Shown: positions 42,488-55,489, counted from the first letter of the stretch. The stretch is DNA of 64,000 nt from Molanna angustata (GCA_963576475.1 OY754972.1:8299062-8363061); one strand, 5' to 3'. The notes: generated by a model from the letters alone, not told the origin. Numbers and translations: made by a program.

Positions 42488-43538
42488 CTACAGCGCCCTT
42501 GGAGTGATCTTGTACCACATAAGGTCCAAAATGCTAACAAGGAAAACAAAAATCCTGATCCTGATATCTATAGATATAAAAATGGATGTACGTATATTTG
42601 TTTGTTTATTTGTTTGTATGTTCGCGATGGACTCCTAAACCAACCATCTGATTGCGATGAAACTTTGGGAATTTGTTCAGCTCATTCAGGAAAAGGTTCA
42701 TGCATTATAATTTATTTATTTATTTATTCGATATCTCACAAAAAATAATTTGAAAAAAATAAGTTTTGTATTGAAGTGAAACTTAGTGGGTTTATTCAGC
42801 GCGCACACGAAAAGTTTTATGAATAAAATTTATTTATTTATTTAATAACTAACACAATAATTTCCAAAAAAAATATCTTTTTGGGATTGTCATTTAAATT
42901 TAGCGATTCGTTCAGCGCATAGCAGAAAGCGTATTTGAAGTTAAATTCAATTATTTAACTTCTCGCAGAAAAGTTATTGAAAAATAATCTATTTGGACAA
43001 AAAAAAAATTTAAACAGAGTCATCATCTCCTGGTGTGAAACTCCTCAAATCCGTGAGGAGGGTAGCCACCAAGCATGAGGAAGGTGACAAAAAATTTATT
43101 TAACTTCATTTACATACATAAGGCAATTTCTTCCAATCAACCAATGCAACGTGAGACTAGGTAGGTATATTAAATTTATATAAAAAATAAGAATTTGCAA
43201 GACAAACACGTAACCTTATTAAATGTAAATACACAGCAACAAAAATAGAAGTGGATAAAGGTTATGGGAGGAGAGAGAGAAAAATTCTTATCAATGAAGA
43301 AGAAGAATCTGATAATATAAAAAATCTACATATTTATGGCGGTATTTAGTGATTTCATCCATGTGGTACCTAATAGCATAAATGTATCCACAATAAAAAG
43401 AGAAATTAAGAGACTTTATATTTTTTGAAACATAATATATATTTTGATTGATAAACAAAATGTATTAGTTAAAAAAAGAATACATTTATCCAATTTTATA
43501 AAGAACTTACCTACCTATAATACATTACTGCCATTAGT
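42488..43538. other. Non-coding DNA with a common dispersed segment
   Basis: 42570-42700 contains GTATGTTCGCGATGGACTCC, TAAACCAACCATCTGATTGC and GATGAAACTTTGGGAATTTG, a phrase I associate with dispersed lepidopteran repeats. The TTTATTTATTTATT runs at 42712 and 42828 may be retrotransposon tails. No gene is recognised. Confidence 0.4.
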
Positions 43539-44030
43539 GGCGTGTATTGCGTTTGTTTTGTGTCCCGGAAAGACAAACACACGCTAACGAAATAGCTGGC
43601 GTGCATTGCGTTTGTTTTGTGTCCCGGAAAAACAAACACGCCAATTAATTTGATAGCACTCACATTACCGGCGTGTATTGCGTTTGTTTTGTGTCCCGGA
43701 AAGACAAACGCGCTAACGAAATAGCTGGCGTGCATTGCGTTTGTTTTGTGTCCCGGAAAAACAAACACGTCAATTTATTTGATAGTACTCACATTACCGG
43801 CGTGCATTGCGGTCATTTTGAGTTCCAGAAAGAAACACTCCAAAAAATTTTAAAGTACTTTTTTCAATGTAACCACAAACCAACATTACTAGCGTGCATT
43901 GCGGTTGTTTTGTGTCCCGGAAAGACAAACACGCCAACGAATTTGATAGTACTTTCAATGTAATCACAAATGCACATTAGTGGCGTGCATTGCGGTCGTT
44001 TTGTGTCCCGTAAGACAAACAATCCAACAA
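43539..44030. repeat. Hairpin-bearing minisatellite, 7 units
   Basis: Units start with (G/A)GCGTGYATTGCG at 43539, 43598, 43670, 43727, 43799, 43891 and 43982. Each holds GTTTGTTTTGTGTCCCGGAA with AGACAAAC, able to form a GTTTGT/ACAAAC hairpin around TCCCGGA. Units 1+2 and 3+4 form a dimer repeat of about 130 bp; later units grow longer and more diverged. Confidence 0.85.
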
Positions 44031-44159
44031 ATATACAAATATTGACAAATTTCGCCCTTTGCCCGCCGCATTATTTAATGACGCAGATAGGTAGGCACCT
44101 ACCTGCGGTCGTCTGAAAGTTTGTCCATTTGTAGGTACGGTAAAACTAAATAATTAACC

Positions 44160-45115
44160 CGGTATTTGTAATACGTTGTATTGTGTCACAGTAAAACACG
44201 GTAAATCCGACATATCACACCGGCGACCAGAAGTTTCCCATTTGCGCCGCTCTGGAGGGTTTGGGGGATGGGAGAAGGGGAATGCCCGCGACAAATTCGA
44301 ACCAGAACTGAACCAATTACAGAAGTTTCGCAGTAAATTGTCCAAAAGGAGGAAGGATAGACACCCATGTGTGGGGCCGTAAAGAGCCTACAGAACTTAT
44401 GCAAAACAGCGCCGCAGAATAATAATATTCAGTGATTAATGTCTCGCTAAATTTATATTGCAAATTTTCTGTACCTACAGCATTAGGCGAAACTTACCGT
44501 AATTATATTTTATTTATTTCAAATTGTTTTACAAGTATATTAGAGAACACTCATACCCATGTTAGTCGCCAATCAGAAATTTTTTTGAACATCGAGGGAG
44601 ATCGCGATCCACTTCCACGCCGGCGTCGCTATAGAGCCCATTGGCCCTGTTCGCCACCGGACGCAGCCGCAACATCGGACAAACACAAAATATCCACCAT
44701 CCATCGGGTTCAACCACTGCCCCCGAGAATCCAACCACACACGTCAGGGCCTCCGATTGGTCTCAAAATCGGCCGCTAAGAACACTCCGTTTCAAGTCGG
44801 AGGGGCTTGTACCCCGACCACTCGGTCCTCGTGTTGGCGTCCGAAGGTTCCGCGGGCTAACACCGGGGGCATCCGACGCAATCATCACCTGTCAGATTTG
44901 ACGTCTAGTTGTCAACACAGGATGTCTGAACCGAAGTCTGCGCCGGCGGTGTGCCCGAACCACACAACAACATTCGCCACAGTTTGACGAGTAACTGCTG
45001 AGCGAGACTAGAGGCGTCCGTCCTGCTCTTCTCTAAGTACAGAATTGACGAGGGCACAACAGCGTCGGCCGCCCACCCCCGCCTTTACTGCCTAGGCCCT
45101 TAGAGCCGCAACCTA
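44160..45115. other. GC-rich island of unknown nature
   Basis: Base composition is unlike the AT-rich surroundings. Open frames on the plus strand are short and broken (for example PRRRRYRAHWPCSPPDAAAT near 44620) and match nothing I know. It could be the GC-rich 5' UTR or ORF1 region of a LINE, or a foreign insertion. It ends just before AACAAACAAAAAG at 45131. Confidence 0.4.
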
Positions 45116-45169
45116 GGCCCATTTCTTTGAACAAACAAAAAGTAATAGAGTTTTCAAAAAAAATAAAGA

Positions 45170-45720
45170 ACTTTGGCCGAGAGCCGACTTAGTCGGTTGT
45201 AAAGAGGCCGACTAGTCGGCCGACTATTCGGCCAAGCCGATCATAGTTTCGGGGGTATATGGCAATTTAAGTGACGCTTCGTTTATATCTGACTCACGCA
45301 CTAATCGCAATCGCCGCCTGCGATCGTATTGGAAAATTATCATTTGGCACTCTTTACACTTAGCTTTACGGGAATCGTTGTCCAATTGGTCAAAAAAAAA
45401 ATCAACACGAGGCATCCTTTTTGACATATTATTTTTTTTAATAATAAGAAGATATTATGCTGTTTTATTAGTTGATTACCAAAGGAAAGGTTTCTTTACA
45501 TTTCAAAATGTGTAAGACTTATTCTGAAAAAAAAATGTTCAGAAAATCAAGATTTATATAAAATGTAATTCCTCCTATATACATTTTATGCAGAAATACA
45601 TACAGAATAAGAAACCGAATAGTCGGCGCTCTTTGCCGAATAGTGCCGACTATTCGCCGACTACGAAAGTGGCCGGATAGTCGGCTTTACCGACTATTCG
45701 CCGACTAGTCGGAAGATCAT
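45170..45720. mobile_element. hAT-like fragment with many GCCGACTA repeats at both ends
   Basis: GCCGACTAGTCGGC-type words cluster at 45180-45240 and again, inverted and direct, at 45615-45715. Between them lies a BED-finger-like coding scrap (45224-45427). Such subterminal repeats plus a BED N-terminus fit a hAT transposon deleted down to its ends. Confidence 0.5.
45224..45427 (-). pseudogene. N-terminal BED-type zinc-finger scrap of a hAT-like transposase
   Basis: From ATG 45427: MSKRMPRVDFFFDQLDNDSR, KAKCKECQMI, then basic residues and a stop after about 67 codons. The aromatic FF before a CxxC pair resembles the start of BED fingers in hAT transposases. The HxxxH half and the catalytic part are absent. 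Identity is tentative. Confidence 0.4.
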
Positions 45721-46051
45721 TAGAATTTTTGCTTTTAATTCATTTTATACCCATTAAATTTTGAATTTTTAGAGTTGCGACTTGGTGGTATCCTTTTGCG
45801 GTGGTATCCTTGGTGGTATATTTGATTTTTCTACCTATTTTATTTCTCAATGTGTTAAGATTTGCTCTCTGTATTATTATTGTATTTATTTCTTGTCGTT
45901 CATATTATTGTAAATTAATTTATTGTTATTGTTACTATCAACATAGTTTAATTTATTTCATTTGTTAATACGTTTTTCTACCAAGCATTTAAATTTGTAA
46001 TATTTCACGAGTAAATTTGTAATTGGAATGTATTTATATTTCAAAGATTAT
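45721..46051. other. AT-rich non-coding DNA
   Basis: Only a small GGTGGTATCCTT duplication at 45784-45815 is noted. Confidence 0.4.
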
Positions 46052-46614
46052 GGGCCGGTATAACAGTCTTAGTTTAAGAGCTAAACTTAAGTTTTACAAA
46101 AATATAGCGTATTACAGTGTCCGTTTAGGCCCAATATTCCCTCAAATACGTCACTAAAACGACAAATATTTAACTCAACGTTTCTGGCGTATTAAGTGCT
46201 TAACGGTGAGTCAACTGTCATTTGCTAGGCAACGCGTGTTGTTTAAGTGTTCTATCATTAGAGGCGTTAGTTGTATCGATGGTGGCGCCACACAACAAAA
46301 CAAACTGAGCCATATTGAAACGAACGTGGGCATAAAAGCATTATTTTGGTGAAAAAAATTAAATTTACCATGTTGGATAGTAAAACAATAGTATTTCAAG
46401 TCGTAGCGTCCCGTTTTTTAGTTCGTATTATTTGGGGTTATTTAAAATTTGACAGACAATAACCACAGAAAAAGTAATATATGTCTATAATTGAAGATTT
46501 AATAACTGACATGTCATATTGCACTGTAATACGGAAATGGATTCAATCTCCCCTTAACATTAATCTTGAGTTTAACAAACTCAATGAGTTGAGGGCCGAC
46601 TGTAATACCGGGCC
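46052..46614. mobile_element. MITE family E, copy 2 (563 bp)
   Basis: Same ends as copy 1 (GGGCCGGTATAACAGT and ACTGTAATACCGGGCC) and the same interior order. It lacks some interior bases near the GGCGTTAG...GTTGTATCG part relative to copy 1. No clear target duplication. Confidence 0.8.
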
Positions 46615-47420
46615 AGTGAATAATGTTATGTAATACATTCTGTGAATTTAATAACAAATCAAAATAAATAAATAAAATTTACACGTTGATATTCTTTAAC
46701 TTCTTCTCTTTTTTGGGTAGGTGAGTAGGCATACATTTTAACATTATCTATGCTCAGGATCTGAATAAGAAAAAAAATCATAAATGGATATCCCTAAAAC
46801 AGACATGCGTTTATTTCTCCATATAGTATTTCTTAAGCAACCAGCTACGGCAATTGCTTTACTGATCTTTGTAAGGACATCGTTGCTGCTGTATAGATAT
46901 CTAAACCTTAGTATGAATCGATGTAAGAATTACACAAATAAAAAAGCACAATTTCTTAGAACAACGAATTGAAGAAATGAAGATATCTTCATTTTATTTA
47001 TTCTCCTCTGATTTTTTTATTAATACTAAACATTATTGGATGAATCGAAGCCATAAAATATTCCAGGGGACGCTGGGGAAATTGAAATGATTATTTATAC
47101 ACCGATCAAAAAAGGAAAAAAATGGCAAGGAAAACGTCACAGGAAAGAACAACAGGAGAAATAAATTATCCTTTTCCTCTGCCAATTTGACTTTTTTGAT
47201 GTATTTTTTTCGATTTGTCGAGTTTACGGCGAATCATAAAGGAACGAATGTAACGAATAAATAAAGTTTACCCAGTCAATCTGAAGAATTGGTGTAATTT
47301 GGGATGTTGGAGAGATCCATTGTCCGTGTTTCCCTTATGGCTGGGTTCACACTGCATGTCTTATTTTGCCATGTACAACCTATTCAAACAAGGTTTTTTT
47401 TTATATTCGTTCATTATGTC
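46615..47420. other. AT-rich non-coding DNA, nothing recognised
   Basis: An open frame at 46784-46972 has no recognisable domain. Confidence 0.4.
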
Positions 47421-47649
47421 GGCCTACGTGGCTCAGTTGGTTGGGTATCTAACTGCTGATCCAAGGGTCCCGGGTTCGATTCCCGGTGGAGACAGAGTTT
47501 TTAATTGTATTTTCAGTCTGGATCTGTGAGACGATTAATATCGTAAGTCTCCAGAATGTGGCAACTTGGTATTGGGTGCATGTTAAATAATAAATCATTT
47601 GACATAGTACCTGTTAGTTGCCCGAGAAACTACCTACATAAAATAAAAT
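47421..47649 (+). mobile_element. tRNA-derived SINE (family S), copy 3
   Basis: Head GGCCTACGTGGCTCAGTTGG with A box 47429-47440; B box GGGTTCGATTCCC at 47472-47484; body TCCAGAATGTGGCAACTTGG and TATTGGGTGCATGTTAAATA; end GTTAGTTGCCCGAGAAACTA then ACATAAAATAAAA. This plus-strand copy shows the element in full. Confidence 0.85.
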
Positions 47650-49574
47650 CCGTCTTACCACTCAACACACCAACTATGCTCAACATGCAACAATGTACAG
47701 AATCTGTAATACATATAATAGGCATTTCCAAGAGATTGACATATTCTTACTTAGCGCCCCCACATTTAAAAAATATCTCAAACTTAAAATTTCATCGTCA
47801 TAATCAAATTTAACACTTAATTAAACTGACACATTTATATATGCAATTTCACACATCATTCACACAATATCTCACCATAATATGTAACCATTCCTAATAT
47901 ATCTTAATATACTACAATAACTTCAGCGACAACCTGTAATTGGCTTTATTCTTAATCAAATTATCTTTATGTTTTATAATTTATTATATGCTGTATGTTG
48001 TCCTTTAAATAAATAAATAAATAAAATAAAAATAATAAAACTAATTTCCACAACCATGGTCTCTTCCTCAGTAAAAGTTATTTAGCTACATACATAACCT
48101 TTATCGAGGAAGTTAATGTTGTTACGTTACAAAGTTAGTAATAAGGCTTAAGTTATTAAGGTTGTAATTAGGCTGAATAGTTTTCAAAAAAATAAAATAA
48201 TTTATGAGAATTTATCAAAAAACTCACCTTAATCAATATTTGAAAATCAAGTAGGTATTTTAAATTGTGTAATAATTGTGTAAGTAGCTATAAGAAACAT
48301 GATTCAAATATGTTCAATATTGATGAATTAAAATATAGTTAATATACAATAATAAATACTTCCTAACACCCTGAGCAAGTGGCGAGTTTATTGCCATATG
48401 GTAATTTCTTCCATTTAACCAGTGATTCCAGACCAGAGAAGCAATATTTGCGAGAGTATTGTATTTGAATAAATTTCTCCCCTGCTGGGCATCAACTGTG
48501 CCATGGCAGGCGACGAAATATGTGTGTGTAGTTAATTTATTTTTTACACAATATACAGCAAAAACCATATGTGTTCCAATTCTTTAAAGAATTACAAACA
48601 CAGACAAAAATATAGAAACAAGAATAGACAAAAAAATAATTAGACACCATACAAACTATACTGCATAAAATAGTTCACACAAAGAAACAAATTTATCAAT
48701 TGTTTAAGCTTCATTAGAATAATTAAAATTAAAAAAATACAAAAGGAAAAACGAAATGTGACAATAGATCAACTGCATAGTTGGCAGCTATCGATATAGG
48801 AAAAACCAATAAATTGAAAATTATTATGCAAAAATCACACTCTGATCGTAGAGTAGCCAGATATATAACAATATTAGATAAGTTACTAGTCTTTTAAATC
48901 GGTAAACAAAAAGTACTTAATTCTTACCGCATTTTAGCTTCACGCAAGGTGTTGTAGTATTCGGACGTATTGGTCGTAGTCAAAATGACATCTTGTGTGA
49001 TGAAAACACGTTAAAATTAAGACCGACCAGATAGGTATATCACTTCATGCTGCATATTTATTTCATAATTAATATATTTATATGGATTAGTCGATAATTA
49101 TTGTTTTTGTTTAGAGTAAACGAGAATGAAACACGTCAAGTCAGCATTTTTACTAAATATACGTTCTGTGGACGTCGGTGTCGTCGCGAACCTAAAAAAT
49201 ATACTACCTACTTTAAATTATTCAAATAAAATATACATTTTGGTATATTTTCTCAATATATGCATCAAGTCACATTTGATTGTGATAGGAGCGAATGCGA
49301 TGCAGAGGGGATTCGTTTAAGTTCGTCTCTTTCACAGTTATTTGATGTGAGAGATACCTAATTATAATGTGATCACATGCACGGGAGTTAAGAGAAAATG
49401 CGTCTACAGCGTGTGTATTGTTATACCTACTATCTCTTTCTCACAAATGTATTTCGTCATATCATGCTCTTTCTTGGTGATGTTGTAAGAATTCCTTAAA
49501 TTACCTACCTACCATTTTCGTATAGCGTTTTGCTCTTGTATAATCGTGCCTATATATAAAATGTCATTGAGAGA
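47650..49574. other. Non-coding DNA with retrotransposon tail remnants
   Basis: 47990-48035 carries an AAATAAATAAATAAATAAAA end, perhaps of a LINE whose coding part (47650-47813) is not convincing. 48375-48425 holds TTTATTGCCATATGGTAATT, the inverted form of the tail at 35595. No exon is seen. Confidence 0.4.
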
Positions 49575-49625
49575 ATTTTCAACCAGTAACGCCTCACAAT
49601 AGACTGTATCTAGCGAGGCAGTAAA
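49575..49625. repeat. Hairpin repeat (family G), copy 2
   Basis: ACGCCTCACAATAGACTGTA followed by TCTAGCGAGGCAGTAAAATT; the same arrangement as 30928-30985. Confidence 0.45.
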
Positions 49626-50499
49626 ATTTCCAAATGCATATTGTAAATTGAAATTGTAATTGTAATAGGCACCAATTGTGTATCTCATGACCTCAAATAT
49701 TGTATCTCACATTTTAATTGAATTATTTGTATCTTCAGAAATAAATTCTGTATATATTCGTTCAACATAACACGCGAAAACGCTTTCGTCTCCCATAAAC
49801 GTTTCAAATCCCCCATATTCAGTCAAAAGTGACCAATATGATGGCGTGAAAAACTGTGCAACAAATCGTCAGTCGTGCGCACCAAGCTTTGCAACTTGCA
49901 AAAATAACTCTTACAAATCTGACAAATCCATTTTGACGTCTGAAAATATCTTTTTGAATGAAGTCCTAAATCTCCCCCAGTCCATAAACGTTGACCATTT
50001 CAGCTACAGTTCGTATAAAGATTTAGTGTTGTGGTTCGCCCCTGAATCGAAGATCAAATCAGTACATATTATCCATCTCTAGTAGATATGGCATTGTAAC
50101 TTGTGATGTTATATTTCATTGTCACGAAATCCGTACAAAGTGGAATCTTGATTTTCGTCCTTTATTGCTCATATTCTGCTCCGAAAAGAACTTCTTTTCA
50201 TCACAGAAAAGCATTTCGTTCAACTAGCGAAATAAAAATAAAATAAATAGATTCGTTAGCTCGATATGTAAGACAGGTTTAAAAAAATTATAATTTTACA
50301 TTAATTTCTTACTTATTATATACCGTAATGTGTAATGTATCTACAATTCTTTAAAAAGTTAAATCGAACCTTTTAATGTAAATCAATATTTCCTGCATCC
50401 GAAGTTCGTTATAATTATGTCCTTTTCATTAAGAGATCGTTTAAATATAAATGAACTACAGATTTGTTTGTTCGATATGTTAAATATGATAAAATAATC
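49626..50499. other. Non-coding DNA, nothing firm
   Basis: An open frame at 49846-50082 (78 aa, Cys-containing start) has no recognised domain or splice context. Confidence 0.35.
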
Positions 50500-51587
<1,088 letters not shown>

Positions 51588-51954
51588 GGATCCAGCACAT
51601 CCGGAAAAATACACTGGATCCAGCACATCCAGAAAAATACACTGGATCCAGCTTATCCAGAAAATGCACTGAATCCAGCACATCCAGAAAAATACACTGG
51701 ATCCAGCACATCCAGAAAAATACACTGGATCCAGCTTATCCAGAAAATGCACTGAATCCAGCACATCCAGAAAAATACACTGGATCCAGCACATCCAGAA
51801 AAATACACTGGATCCAGCTTATCCAGAAAATGCACTGAATCCAGCACATCCAGAAAAATACACTGGATCCAGCACATCCAGAAAAATACACTGGATCCAG
51901 CTTATCCAGAAAATGCACTGAATCCAGCACATCCAGAAAAATGCACTGGATCCA
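51588..51954. repeat. Minisatellite of 13 units with an 83-bp higher-order repeat
   Basis: Units of 28, 28 and 27 bp built on GRATCCAGCACATCCAGAAA repeat as a trimer (83 bp). The third unit of each trimer has CTTATCC and GAAAATGCACT. From 51671 onward the trimers are identical to one another. 83 is not divisible by 3, so the long frames on both strands are not genes. Confidence 0.95.
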
Positions 51955-52242
51955 CCGCAATTAATTCATTTTCCAAATAATGGCGTAAAAGACTACGTTG
52001 TTTTATTAACATTAAGATTCCATGCAAAATTATAACAAATCTTACTTAGAATCTTCGATTTTCGTAAAAAAAAGTTATATTACGAGAATTTAATATAATT
52101 TATAATACAAGTAAGACATTTGGAGATTTACCAATATTAAAATAGTTATTGTCATGGAGAATTGTTTTGCTTTATTTACAAAAACATTAATCAATTCAAT
52201 ATCTTCATACATTGCTGCAAACTCTTTGTGCCACATTGTATC
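51955..52242. other. AT-rich non-coding DNA
   Basis: Nothing recognised. Confidence 0.4.
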
Positions 52243-52379
52243 TACATACATACATACCATCACGGCATATCCCACAATGTGGGGTAACCAGCGAAAGGTG
52301 TGCGGGTGTGCATTGCCTTATAAAAGGGAGCACAACACATCTGTGTTTACCCACACACCAGTCTCGTCTCACCTAAAAG
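52243..52379 (+). repeat. Interspersed repeat family C with (TACA)n start
   Basis: TACATACATACATACCATCA, CGGCATATCCCACAATGTGG, GGTAACCAGCGAAAGGTGTG, CCTTATAAAAGGGAGC and CACACCAGTCTCGTCTCACC. The TACATACATACC start is the complement of the (TATG)n LINE tail. Confidence 0.72.
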
Positions 52380-53317
52380 TATCTAATATAATTAAAATAA
52401 AAATCTTAGTTTCTAACCAAGTTCAATAATGTAAGCTCCGCCCATCAACTTTCCTGAACATAATTTAGGCACACTGGTCACATTATGTACATAGTATCTA
52501 AGTTTATTATAAGTTTGTCCGGGCGAAGGAGCGGTTATGTCTCCGAAACTAGTTGGCATAAAAATACTCAACGTGGTTAGAAACTAAGATATTTTATTTC
52601 ATTTAATTATATTAATCAATTTAATATTTATAAAAGACAAAATAAAGACAATTAAGAATAAATTTGACTTATTCATACTAAATTCAATTGCTTAAATATA
52701 TACTAATTAATACGAATACTACTAAGCTGTCTTATATTTATGACAATATAAGTTAGCTTTAATTCAGGCTAGAGCTATTTACACGACTCAATCATAGAAG
52801 TTTTTTTTTTCTTTATTTTCCCTCGCAAAAAAGTCACAAGGACAAACTATCAATCAGTACCAAGAAAAAATCCTACGAATAACCTCTCTCTTTAAAACTT
52901 GATGTTTCAAAAACATTTACCTTCTGTAGAAAAAAATATACGGAAGATTTCATAGAATTGATCGACGTTAAAAAATATTCGCCTTTTTTTCAATAATTCC
53001 ATCAGCTTGACCAAATTTATATGGAACCATCCACCTGGAACTTCAATTTACATATAGTAAAAATGAATAATTAAATTTGCAGGACGCGGTAATGAATTAT
53101 CGCTGGACCATTTTAAATGGAACTCTTCATGAGTACCTACCTGTTTTCTTTATAATGAATTATTATCAGCGAAATAAGACAACGAAAATAAATTGTCAAT
53201 GGTATTATATTTGCTTTTTATAGTTGTTTGTCTGTGAAATGATTACAAACAAACAAAGAAAACCATAAGAAATAATATTTCTTATTTCGAATAGCTTCTG
53301 AATCAACTTTCTCAAAT
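52380..53317. other. AT-rich non-coding DNA, nothing recognised
   Basis: The words TCTTAGTTTCTAACCA (52409) and GGTTAGAAACTAAGAT (52576) form a widely spaced inverted pair of about 16 bp; their meaning is unknown. Confidence 0.4.
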
Positions 53318-53845
53318 ATTAATTTAACCCTCACTTAATAACAATTTGCACATTCTGGGGACTAATGTTTTATCCTTTCACTGGTTCAGCCTTAAAATAA
53401 ATATCATGCAATAGTTTTAGCGCCATTGGTACGGAGGTATAAGGCTCTCTGAGTTGACAAAATTTGAACGAAGTTCCCTCTTATATCCTTCAAAGTGGTG
53501 TGATGTTAGAACTACGTAGCTATATTACATAGCTGCCATCAATTTCCGCAAGATGACGCGTTAAGTCTTACAGTGTCCTGACCAGAATATTGATAAACCC
53601 TAATTTCCGAATCGAATTTTACTCGTCATTTGGGTCCAAACTATAATGCATCAGACACTCTTCATCAACGAAAAATCCAATTGTTTTCTAGAGTACATAA
53701 GATTCAATCAAATATCTTATTTTTAAGTCAAAGATCCCTTGGTCTTTTCCTGGTGGAAACACATGTCTCCAGAAATAGGCAAATTGTTATTGGGTGCATG
53801 TTATATTATATTTAACATAATACCTGTTAGTTTCCATAAATTCAA
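53318..53845. mobile_element. Two fragments of SINE family S
   Basis: 53325-53372 (minus) has the TTAATTTAACCCTCACTTAA, CACATTCTGGGGAC body. 53762-53845 (plus) has CATGTCTCCAGAAATAGGCA, TTATTGGGTGCATGTTATAT and ACCTGTTAGTTTCC. Both lack the tRNA head. The stretch between them is unassigned. Confidence 0.55.
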
Positions 53846-54918
53846 TTTAATACAACATAGTTCAATGTGTGATTTTTCATCTTCTTCTTATTTTATAGTT
53901 GCAGTCTCTTCTGTGTAGTTTAGTGATCTTCAATGTTATCTCCAAGTTCCCAAATGCGACTCTAAACAGTGAAGTAGTACTTTTGCTCAACCATACACGA
54001 TGCATTATTATAAATGTCACTGTAATCAAATATCTTAGAAGATCATGAAATTTTTCTGTTTACAAACGAAGATCAAAAGATTTATCATCTATTGGTACGG
54101 TAAAGATCTATTGAAAATCATTATCAGAATACTTTTTTAATAACATCAAAATTTATAAACATCAACAACTTTGTGTCGCACGCTTAACTCCATGGGTTCC
54201 ACGCTTAACACGCTTAATGGGTGACAGTATATTATTATTATGAATATGATCAAATATTATTGGATAGATGTATTAAACTTCTTATTTAAAAGTTTAAATT
54301 TCTTCATTACCAAGCTCCTCTTTTCCATCGGTCACCGTGGGTGAAAATCCAGGTTCCTGCAATTCATTGGGATCTTAATTCCTACCAGATCATCAACCTG
54401 AAGTCAAGTACTACTCTGAAATCTTGACAATTGTGCTGTAGTTGTAAACACTCATTTTCTCATAGGATGGGTATATAAACACGGCTCTGTTGATTACGTA
54501 AGGTTAACTTCAGTCATCAAAGGAGATTGCTCTTTCCTGAAATGACAAACTGAATATAGAAACTAAAGACTTCACGTAGGTCATTAGGTTGATAATGATT
54601 TATCGTTCTAAGTACCGGTGTAACACCGGAACGCTCATTGTTCAAAGCTAGTTTCTCCTATTGCTCGCTAAAATCCTCAAAATTTCCCAACTGGATAAAC
54701 CGCTCAGAGTGCGCAGAGCTGGAAATTTTACTTTGGTGGCAATATTTTCACTCCTTCCTGAGTCGGAGGTCGAAACGTGACATAAATAATTTCAAAACTA
54801 GGTTCTCATCACAGATATACCTAATACCAGGAGACATGACAAGACGTTATTTAGCACTGTAATTCCATCATTTTCCGGTTGTTCGGGCATGCGTACCTAA
54901 TAGACTTTTACACAAATA
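53846..54918. other. Non-coding DNA, nothing recognised
   Basis: The 74-codon frame at 54638-54862 has no known domain. Confidence 0.4.
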
Positions 54919-55390
54919 TTTTTACTCCTTACTACCCCAAGGGGATAAAGTAAAGAGTTTTTTTATCGCAGATTATCAACTAGTATCATGCTGAGATTGT
55001 ATTCTGAAAGTTTCATCACAATGTATCTGTGTGGGTATATACTCTGTGCTATTTACGGCGTGTTTATGTCACTTTATCGATTAAAGACGAAAAGAAGTAA
55101 TAAATAGTTCGATTATTTTAAAAGTTTGCAAATTTGTATGTCGAATACTCGCTTTGACCGCATTTTTTTAGTAGTCAAATATTTCAAAGTGACTCTTGGT
55201 GTTTTTATTTTCAAATTGCGAAAAAGGTACATACATCACTCTCATAACATGGCATTGAAGATTTATCAAGTTTTCATAATAAAATATTTCAATCAAATAT
55301 AATTTACCAAACACATTTCATTAAAGTGCCGAAATTTGAAAATTTTAATACTTTGTAGAGTGTAGCGTTGGCCACAACCCACTCGTTTTT
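54919..55390 (+). repeat. Interspersed repeat family B, second long copy
   Basis: TTTTTACTCCTTACTACCCC AAGGGGATAAAG at the left and TAGCGTTGGCCACAACCCAC TCGTTTT at the right, with GCAGATTATCAACTAGTATC and ATGCTGAGATTGTATTCTGA inside. Collinear with 17361-17885. Confidence 0.7.
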
Positions 55391-55489
55391 TTTAATGAAG
55401 GAGACTAGCTAGCGCCATCTATCGGGTCTATTTCAGTTTTGTTTATCTCGCTTGAAAATGCAATATAGTATAACTTTAATTAAATTACT

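Noticed and set aside
43511..43963. Frames of 85-96 codons at 43.5-44 kb (repeating CVCFVSRK and FVFPGHKTNA peptides)
   Set aside because: They are translations of the hairpin minisatellite; units differ in length modulo three.
47421..47500. tRNA gene on the plus strand (and its minus-strand likenesses at 14.8, 23.8 and 56.8 kb)
   Set aside because: All four share the same non-tRNA body and 3' end and the anticodon stem does not pair, so they are SINE heads.
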